Position numbers and translations under genes: made by a program | From: Elusimicrobia bacterium RIFCSPLOWO2_12_FULL_59_9 | GTDB taxonomy: Bacteria > Elusimicrobiota > Elusimicrobia > O2-12-FULL-59-9 | Assembly: GCA_001800185.1 (NCBI GenBank) | Contig: MGUX01000139.1 | Span: forward strand, 1 to 5,635 | Direction of reading: 5' to 3' | DNA length: 5,635 nt | Notes under the pieces: model-generated | What the model was told of the DNA's origin: nothing | Seen by the model: only the letters and a program-made list of their open reading frames with translations | The model's database searches: none | Shown: piece after piece, positions 1 through 4,771 of the stretch | How the letters are laid out: every line of letters begins with the position of its first letter | Position numbering within the stretch: position 1 is the stretch's first letter

Positions 1-150
1 CTGGATACAGGCCACACTTAAAGCCAGCTCCTCCAACCTTCCCAGACTCCCTTGCGGTTTGGTTAGCTGATCCAGACGACTTTGCGCCTTGGACTCGATG
101 GAGCGGTCCAAGGGGAGGATATTTTTGAGCGTCTCCTCTAACAACGTCAT
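1..150 (-). CDS. cobT: CobT, nicotinate-nucleotide:dimethylbenzimidazole phosphoribosyltransferase (N-terminal 50 codons only)
   Basis: CobT transfers phosphoribose from nicotinate mononucleotide to 5,6-dimethylbenzimidazole or another lower-ligand base. The product is the alpha-ribazole phosphate used in nucleotide-loop assembly in the cytoplasm. Only residues 1-50 are inside the window; family members are about 350 residues long. The recognisable piece is the family's N-terminal signature, LTKPQGSLGRLEELA at about residues 29-43, where KPxGSLGRLE is nearly invariant. The ATG at 150-148 is chosen because it puts this motif at the usual distance from the N-terminus and follows an AAGAGA-like ribosome site. 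It begins 19 bases after the cobU stop. In many genomes cobS follows or lies close by, so it may be just beyond base 1. The identification is strong for so short a piece. Confidence 0.93.
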   Translation of the reverse strand, partial: MTLLEETLKNILPLDRSIESKAQSRLDQLTKPQGSLGRLEELALSVACIQ

Positions 151-169
151 GAGTTCATCTCTTTTGCCG

Positions 170-703
170 TTAACGGGAGTGGTGCTGTTTTACAACCACT
201 GGAACTCCGGCCACCATAAGAACCACCTCATGCGCCGCTTCCGCGATCCGTTGGTTGACCCGTCCGGCCAGGTCACGAAACTGTCGCGCCAGCGGGTTGT
301 CAGGGACAATCCCCCATCCGACCTCATTGGTCACGAAAAGAAGATGAAAGTCGAGTCGAGGCAGTACTTGAATGAGATCTTCCGTCGCCTTGGCAACATT
401 CTCCTCACCCCTTTGGATCAGAAGATTACTGACCCATAGCGTAAGGCAATCGACCAAAGCGCAATCGACCTTTCCTTGGCGCTCCGCCAACGCCCTCCCG
501 ACTTCCAATGGCTCCTCGACGGTCATCCACCGCTCGCCGCGCCTTTTCTTATGCTCCGCTATCCGGCGCGCCATCTCCTCATCCCTTGCCTCCCCCGTAG
601 CCAGATAAAGTAATCTTGTCCCCAGCGCCACGGCACGCCCTTCAGCGTACTGGCTTTTCCCTGAACGCGCCCCTCCGGTAACCAGAACGATCCCTTTTCT
701 CAT
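170..703 (-). CDS. cobU: CobU, bifunctional adenosylcobinamide kinase / adenosylcobinamide-phosphate guanylyltransferase
   Basis: CobU phosphorylates adenosylcobinamide and then transfers GMP to give adenosylcobinamide-GDP, the activated corrinoid that CobS joins to alpha-ribazole. It is a 177-residue soluble protein, the normal family length. The P-loop GGARSGKS sits at residues 10-17. His51, in the stretch RRIAEHKKRRGERW, corresponds to the histidine that carries GMP in characterised CobU. A Walker-B-like Asp85 lies in ALVDCLTLW. The conserved VTNEVGWGIVPDNPLARQF starts at about residue 124. An Asp usual before the last strand is His158 here, which is probably harmless. The start is the ATG at 703-701. 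An in-frame TTG at 712-710 would add three residues, and neither has a clear ribosome site. The gene lies between cobD (18 bases upstream) and cobT. Its kinase activity also lets imported cobinamide be salvaged. Confidence 0.96.
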   Translation of the reverse strand: MRKGIVLVTGGARSGKSQYAEGRAVALGTRLLYLATGEARDEEMARRIAEHKKRRGERWMTVEEPLEVGRALAERQGKVDCALVDCLTLWVSNLLIQRGEENVAKATEDLIQVLPRLDFHLLFVTNEVGWGIVPDNPLARQFRDLAGRVNQRIAEAAHEVVLMVAGVPVVVKQHHSR

Positions 704-719
704 AAAGAACAAGCTTTAT
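702..719 (-). promoter_or_regulatory. Small AU-rich hairpin over the cobU start
   Basis: The two arms ATAAAG and CTTTAT form a perfect 6-bp inverted repeat (702-707 with 714-719) around a 6-base loop. In the mRNA the first two bases of the cobU ATG fall in the stem and the alternative TTG start falls in the loop. No good Shine-Dalgarno sequence is near. The cobD stop codon lies just upstream (724-722), so terminating ribosomes could melt the stem and re-initiate. The stem is weak and may be chance. Confidence 0.25.
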
Positions 720-721
720 CA

Positions 722-1834
722 CTATTCGCCCAGAGAAGGACCCATGATCTCCTCTAACCCTTTTAGGAGACGCGCGTTGTCTTTTCTAAGCCGCACGGCT
801 ACGCGAAAATATCTGGATCCTAAGCCAAAAAAGGAATCGCAAGAACGGATTAATATGCTCTTCTGAAGAAGATAAGAACGCAATTCCGTAGCGTTGATCC
901 CAATGCGATCCAAGCCAACTAAGACAAAATTCACTTGAGAGGGATAGGGGTGAAGGCCTTTCACCTTAGCCAGGCCTTTTAACAAAAAGAGTTTTTCTCG
1001 CTGCAACCATTGGGTTGTTCTTGAACTGAACGTCGATTCGGCGAGACAGGCCAGGGCGACCTTTTGCGCCGGTCCATTGACGGACCAGGGTTCTTGGTAT
1101 GGAGCAAGCATCTCCGCCGTTCGGCGATGGGTTAAAAGGTAGCCGAGGCGAAGGCCTGGGATGCTGTAATACTTCGTTAGGGAGCGGAGTACAATCAGGT
1201 ACGGATTCCCTTGAACCAGGTCTTTAATCGATTCGCTTTCTACGAAGTCCATAAAGGCCTCATCGACGACCAGAAGGCTCTTTTTTCTCAAGGCAAAGCG
1301 CGCCATCGCCCGCATAGATCCTCTGGGGATGACCTGGCCGGTAGCGCTATTAGGATTGGAGAGGAATACCATGTCCGCGCCTTCCTCCCACTCTTTCATA
1401 AATTCCGCGAGCGCGAAGGCAAAGCCGTCTTCGACCGAGAGGAGATGGGATCGAACCCGCGCGCCCGCCAGTTTGAGGGCGTTGGCGTATTCCGAAAACG
1501 CCGGCAAAACCACCAGACCCTTGCGGGGTCTTAAAGCCCGGCAAAGAAGATATATGAGCTGAGTCGATCCGTTTCCCAGAACTACTCCTGCCGGCGTTAC
1601 TCCGTGGCGGTCGGCCAGCGCCGCCCTCAGTTCATGGACTTCTACATCAGGATAGCGGGCAATCTCACCGTAGCTTTCGACAAAGGCCTTGCGCGCTCCC
1701 GGCGGAGGTCCTAAGGGATTGATATTGGCGCTGAAGTCGATGATCTCTCTCGGATCCAGGCCGCTCCTTCGGGACCAGGCAAAGACATCGCCCCCATGCT
1801 CCCGGCAGAGATCCAGGCACTCCCAAGGCGTCAT
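722..1834 (-). CDS. cobD: CobD (CobC-type), L-threonine-O-3-phosphate decarboxylase, PLP-dependent
   Basis: This is a fold-type I, HisC-like PLP enzyme of 370 residues. In the family it decarboxylates threonine phosphate to (R)-1-aminopropan-2-ol O-2-phosphate, the linker substrate of CbiB. The N-terminal signature HGGDVFAW (13-20) and DFSANINPLG (33-42) separates cobalamin-type enzymes from true histidinol-phosphate aminotransferases. Other landmarks are GNGSTQLIYLL (88-98), NPNSATG (160-166), DEAFMDF (191-197) and the PLP lysine Lys221 in SLTKYYSIPGLRLGYL. The C-terminal RYFRVAVR (341-348) has the substrate-binding arginines. The usual NPNNPTG proline is Ala164, a mild deviation. The start is the ATG at 1834-1832, which overlaps the cbiB stop as ATGA and places HGG near the N-terminus. 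An upstream ATG at 1894 behind an AGGAGG would add 20 residues of unfamiliar sequence. Together with neighbouring cbiB and cobU, the cobalamin role is secure. A threonine kinase to make its substrate is not in the window. Confidence 0.93.
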   Translation of the reverse strand: MTPWECLDLCREHGGDVFAWSRRSGLDPREIIDFSANINPLGPPPGARKAFVESYGEIARYPDVEVHELRAALADRHGVTPAGVVLGNGSTQLIYLLCRALRPRKGLVVLPAFSEYANALKLAGARVRSHLLSVEDGFAFALAEFMKEWEEGADMVFLSNPNSATGQVIPRGSMRAMARFALRKKSLLVVDEAFMDFVESESIKDLVQGNPYLIVLRSLTKYYSIPGLRLGYLLTHRRTAEMLAPYQEPWSVNGPAQKVALACLAESTFSSRTTQWLQREKLFLLKGLAKVKGLHPYPSQVNFVLVGLDRIGINATELRSYLLQKSILIRSCDSFFGLGSRYFRVAVRLRKDNARLLKGLEEIMGPSLGE

Positions 1835-2799
1835 GCGATCGTCCGCAGCAGAAGCAAAAAGGTCATGAGCGAGAGCAGGGTCGTCACCAGACATAACCAC
1901 CGGGCCTCCTTCAGCATGCGGATATCGACCGGAGTTTTTTCCTCGCCGATATAGGGTTTCGACACCAGTTGACCCAAGTAGCTGCTCGGGCCTCCCAATC
2001 TAATTCCAAATGCTCCCGCGAGAGCGGCTTCGGGATAGCCCGCGTTGGGACTGGGATGGTTTCCGTGATCTCTTCTGACAACACGCAGGGCTTGCGCGCC
2101 ATCCAAGCGCATAAGATAAGCCGCCAGCACCATAAAAAGGGCCGTCAGCCGCGCCGGGATAAAATTCACGACATCATCCAGGCGCGCGGCGAATCGGCCG
2201 AAGTAAAGGTACCGTTCGTTCCTGTATCCGATCATGGAGTCGAGGGTGTTGATGGCCTTGTATGCCATGGCTGCCGGTATTCCGCCCAAAGAAAGGTAAA
2301 AGAGCGGGGCCACGATGCCGTCTGAAGTGTTCTCGGCCAAGGACTCCAAGCCGGCGCGGAGAACTTTATCCCGGTCCAAGGAGTGAGTCTCTCGCCCAAC
2401 GATATGGGAGAGCTGTTTTTGGGCCTCAAAAAGATTTCCTTCCCGCAGGGGCGTTTCGATCCGGCATAAGGCGCTGAGAAGACCGCGCGCGGCGAGCGTG
2501 GTCGACGCCAAACCCAGCGTCGCCAGGAAGGACAGCCATAAGGGTAGGAGCGAGAAGAGAGAAACCAACACCCAAGCGGCTGCGCCGGAAAGCCCAACCA
2601 GCGTGAGCGTGAGAACCATCCCGGCTATGAAATCCCTCCGCGGTTCACCGCTCCGAAGAGCCCTCTCCGCCCAGGCAATGAGCTTCCCCATCAGGACGAC
2701 AGGGTGCGGCAACGAGCGGGGATCGCCGACAGCGAGGTCCAGCAGAACGGCGCTTACCAGGAGCGCCGCGGAGGAATCGAGCAGTTCCCTCCACGCCAT
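1831..2799 (-). CDS. cbiB: CbiB, adenosylcobinamide-phosphate synthase (membrane protein)
   Basis: CbiB (CobD in the Pseudomonas nomenclature) joins aminopropanol phosphate to the propionate side chain of adenosylcobyric acid, giving adenosylcobinamide phosphate. It is 322 residues, close to the family's roughly 320. Motifs appear in the usual order: DLAVGDPRSLPHPVVLMGK (21-39); a hydrophobic span at about 58-95; SLDRDKVLRAGLESLAENTSDG (140-161) running into IVAPLFY; YKAINTLDSMIGYRNERY (180-197); FAARLDDVVNFIPARLTA (203-220); DHGNHPSPNAGYPEAALAGA (244-263); and a last hydrophobic helix at about 302-319. The start is the ATG at 2799-2797. It lies 13 bases after the btuC stop with an AAGG about 11 bases upstream. 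A longer in-frame start at 2874 would overlap btuC by 62 bases and add nonconserved residues. The stop overlaps the cobD start by four bases, tying synthesis of this enzyme to that of the enzyme making its substrate. Confidence 0.97.
   Translation of the reverse strand: MAWRELLDSSAALLVSAVLLDLAVGDPRSLPHPVVLMGKLIAWAERALRSGEPRRDFIAGMVLTLTLVGLSGAAAWVLVSLFSLLPLWLSFLATLGLASTTLAARGLLSALCRIETPLREGNLFEAQKQLSHIVGRETHSLDRDKVLRAGLESLAENTSDGIVAPLFYLSLGGIPAAMAYKAINTLDSMIGYRNERYLYFGRFAARLDDVVNFIPARLTALFMVLAAYLMRLDGAQALRVVRRDHGNHPSPNAGYPEAALAGAFGIRLGGPSSYLGQLVSKPYIGEEKTPVDIRMLKEARWLCLVTTLLSLMTFLLLLRTIA
1905..1910 (-). promoter_or_regulatory. AGGAGG Shine-Dalgarno-like site inside the end of cbiB
   Basis: The minus strand carries AGGAGG here, followed after 10 bases by an ATG (1894-1892) and after 4 bases by a GTG (1900-1898), both in the cobD frame. 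It is the best ribosome-binding match seen in the window and bears on the cobD start. It also encodes Lys297-Glu298-Ala299 of CbiB, so it may be a by-product of that protein sequence. The 20 residues it would add to CobD match no part of the family that I recognise. Confidence 0.4.
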
Positions 2800-2812
2800 G
2801 CCTATCTTTACC

Positions 2813-3841
2813 TTACCAACCCAGGCTCCTGCGCTCTCGATGCAAGAGATAAAGAAAAAATGGGACGCCGACAAAAGAGGTTACAATTCCTAGACGGACC
2901 TCCTCTAAGGGGAAGAGGGTACGGGTGAAATAATCGGACCAGACGAGAAAGATGGCCCCTCCGATAAAGCTGCCCTGGAGTAAAACCCTGTGGTCCGGCC
3001 CAAGGATCAGGCGCATGACATGAGGAACCACCAGACCGACAAAGCCGATCACCCCGCTTACCGAGACCACTGCGCCGGTGATCAGAGACGTAAGAACGAG
3101 AAGGATTTGAGTGAGACGCTTCGTATGGATCCCTAGTGTCCGGGCGCTCTCTTCGCCGCTCGATATCAGGATATTGAGCTCGCGGGAAAACGCGAGCAGC
3201 AAAAGGCTCGCCACGCAGACCGGAATAGCTATGATCCTCAAGTGCTCCCATCCCCTTCCCTCCAGCCCTCCCATCAACCAGAAGAGGGTCTCGCGCAAGA
3301 GAAACAGGTTCCTGGTGAGACTCAACAGAAGCGATGTCAACGCGGAGAGTAGCGCGCTGACTGCCAGGCCGGATAGAAGCAGCACGGAAAGGGGCATCGC
3401 TCCCCTCTGGCTCGCGAGGAGATAAACCAACGAGACTGCAGCCAGAGAACCCAAAAAGGCCATGCCGGGCAAAAAAAAGATATGCTCTGAGGCAAAGCCG
3501 AAGGAGAGGGCAATCACGGCGCCCAGCGCTCCTCCGCTCGAAACCCCCAGAATACCGGGATCGGCCAAGCCATTGCGGAAGAGGGCCTGCATGACCGCGC
3601 CTGAGAGCCCCAGGCCTCCTCCCACAAGGGCGGCGACCAGGACTCGGGGTAAACGGATATGGAGCACGATAGCTTCCATCCTGGGATCGACATGGGACGA
3701 GAGCCAAGGTAGCTGGCTAAAAAAGATCGAACCGATATCCTTAAGGGGAATAACCACGATCCCCTTCGCCGTGGTCAGCCCGACGCTGACGCCAAGGAGA
3801 AGCAACAGGAAGAGGAGCCACCGGAGTTGAAGTCGATCCAT
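2813..3841 (-). CDS. btuC: BtuC-like FecCD-family ABC transporter permease
   Basis: This is an inner-membrane permease of the type II importer family (BtuC, FecC/D, FhuB), 342 residues long and strongly hydrophobic, consistent with about ten membrane helices. Landmarks are HIRLPRVLVAALVGGGLGLS (61-80), ADPGILGVSSGGALGA (93-108), the cytoplasmic coupling segment LNILISSGEESARTLG (222-237) that docks on the ATPase, VSGVIGFVGLVVPH (261-274) and GPDHRVLLQGSF (281-292). The ATG at 3841 lies 15 bases after the btuF stop with only a weak GGA-type ribosome site. The family transports cobalamin, ferric siderophores or haem. Cobalamin or cobinamide is inferred here from the flanking genes rather than from residues. 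No ATPase gene follows; cbiB comes next, so the btuD partner must be elsewhere. Confidence 0.93.
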   Translation of the reverse strand: MDRLQLRWLLFLLLLLGVSVGLTTAKGIVVIPLKDIGSIFFSQLPWLSSHVDPRMEAIVLHIRLPRVLVAALVGGGLGLSGAVMQALFRNGLADPGILGVSSGGALGAVIALSFGFASEHIFFLPGMAFLGSLAAVSLVYLLASQRGAMPLSVLLLSGLAVSALLSALTSLLLSLTRNLFLLRETLFWLMGGLEGRGWEHLRIIAIPVCVASLLLLAFSRELNILISSGEESARTLGIHTKRLTQILLVLTSLITGAVVSVSGVIGFVGLVVPHVMRLILGPDHRVLLQGSFIGGAIFLVWSDYFTRTLFPLEEVRLGIVTSFVGVPFFLYLLHRERRSLGW

Positions 3842-3848
3842 AGACTTT

Positions 3849-3869
3849 TCCGGACCTCAACTCTCCGGA
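3849..3869 (-). promoter_or_regulatory. 6-bp hairpin spanning the btuF stop / btuC ribosome site
   Basis: The self-complementary hexamer TCCGGA occurs twice (3849-3854 and 3864-3869), separated by 9 bases, so the mRNA can form a 6-bp GC-rich stem. The upstream arm lies within the last codons of btuF, the btuF stop (3859-3857) is in the loop, and the downstream arm contains the GGA that is the only Shine-Dalgarno-like element before the btuC ATG (7 bases away). Translation to the end of btuF would open it. The arrangement is seen directly; a coupling role is inferred. Confidence 0.3.
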
Positions 3870-4771
3870 TCGCCCGAGAAGAGAGCTGGATGAAGCAGCC
3901 GGGCCAATCGTTCCGCTCCTTCTACGATGTAGTGCGAGGAAGTGACCAGATAGCGGCTCGGAATGGCATAGACCCTCTTCTCTCTAACGGCTTTGACCTG
4001 CTTGAGGCCGGAGTGAGACAAGACCTCCTGGTAAAGGAGTTTTTCTCTCTCACTTCTTTCCCCTAATAAAATGACTTCAGGCCCGTCCATGACCAGAGCC
4101 TCCAGGGAGAGCTTCTTGTATCCATTGATTCCCTTCTCCGCCGCCAGGTTTCTCCCGCTGGCGGCCCGAATAACATCGTCGACGACCGTACCCCGGCCCC
4201 CGCTGTAGCCGCCCGTGCTGTAGTAGAGAACCAACGGGCGACGTTGCGCCCGGCCCACCCGCTCGCCAACCCTACGGAGCCGCCGTTGAGCCGTTGAAAC
4301 CAGCGCCTCGGCATTTTTCTCTTCGCCTACAGCTTTCCCTAAGTCGAGGATTGCCTTTTGGATATCCGCAAGCGAGTCAAAGCGGGTCGTCTTAAAGACC
4401 GCGATCCCCAGTGCGCGCAGTTGGTTTATGGCGTCTGGAGAAGAGCCTTCCCCAACCACGACGAGATCCGGCTTGAGCCCATAGATCATCTCAGGATCGA
4501 CCTTGACCTTGTGCGGGATTTTTTTCGCCTCCTCGGCCACATTCGAAAGGGAGGGATCGAGGGACAAATGGCTCACGGCAATGAGGCGCTCTCTGTTCAC
4601 AAGAGAGAGCAAGACTTCGTCGCTGCGCAGATTGGCGGAGACGATCCTCTGCGGCGGACCGATAATCTGCGCAGGACGGACATGGCTGGGCAGAGGGACG
4701 GTAAAGATCCAAAAAAGGAAGAGGAAAACGAGCAGGAACAGAAGGAGGTTTACCGTTTTTCCACTCAGCAT
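3857..4771 (-). CDS. btuF: BtuF-like periplasmic corrinoid-binding protein, membrane-anchored
   Basis: This is a substrate-binding protein of the Peripla_BP_2 (helical-backbone) type, 304 residues, which would deliver ligand to the BtuC-like permease encoded next. A hydrophobic segment at about residues 8-25 acts as signal peptide or anchor. No lipobox cysteine is present and no clear AXA cleavage site is visible, so tethering by an uncleaved helix is likely. The first lobe has RIVSANLRSDEVLLSL (42-57), then the pattern IYGLKPDLVVVGEGSS (96-111). The second lobe has YSTGGYSGGRGTVVDDVIRA (184-203) followed by INGYKKLSLEAL (215-226). The ATG at 4771 shares its A with the chelatase stop (TAATG) and has GAGAGG about 6 bases upstream. 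Cobalamin or cobinamide as ligand is inferred from context; iron-siderophore or haem binding proteins share this fold. Confidence 0.87.
   Translation of the reverse strand: MLSGKTVNLLLFLLVFLFLFWIFTVPLPSHVRPAQIIGPPQRIVSANLRSDEVLLSLVNRERLIAVSHLSLDPSLSNVAEEAKKIPHKVKVDPEMIYGLKPDLVVVGEGSSPDAINQLRALGIAVFKTTRFDSLADIQKAILDLGKAVGEEKNAEALVSTAQRRLRRVGERVGRAQRRPLVLYYSTGGYSGGRGTVVDDVIRAASGRNLAAEKGINGYKKLSLEALVMDGPEVILLGERSEREKLLYQEVLSHSGLKQVKAVREKRVYAIPSRYLVTSSHYIVEGAERLARLLHPALFSGDPES

Noticed and set aside
147..158. A three-codon mini-ORF (ATG AAC TCA TGA) overlapping the cobT start
   Set aside because: The SD-like bases sit directly against its ATG with no usable spacing, and such short overlaps arise easily by chance.
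89..439. A 116-codon plus-strand open frame opposite cobT/cobU
   Set aside because: It is antisense to two recognised genes, its product shows no family features, and the conserved P-loop and CobT motifs lie on the other strand.
722..1834. Histidinol-phosphate aminotransferase (HisC) as an alternative identity
   Set aside because: The HGGD and DFSANINPLG N-terminal signature and the position between cbiB and cobU point to threonine-phosphate decarboxylase.
2800..2874. Longer CbiB start at 2874 overlapping btuC
   Set aside because: The extra 25 residues are not family-like. The ATG at 2799 gives the usual length and clears the btuC stop.
3471..3478. A8 on the plus strand (T8 in the btuC coding strand)
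   Set aside because: It encodes Phe-Phe-Leu in a membrane helix, where T-rich codons are expected, and it has no slippery-site phase or context of note.
2808..3707. A 299-codon open frame on the minus strand, in another frame inside btuC
   Set aside because: It lies almost wholly within the clearly genuine permease gene. Its translation is rich in Arg, Gly, Pro and Ser with no recognisable motif, typical of a shadow frame in GC-rich sequence.
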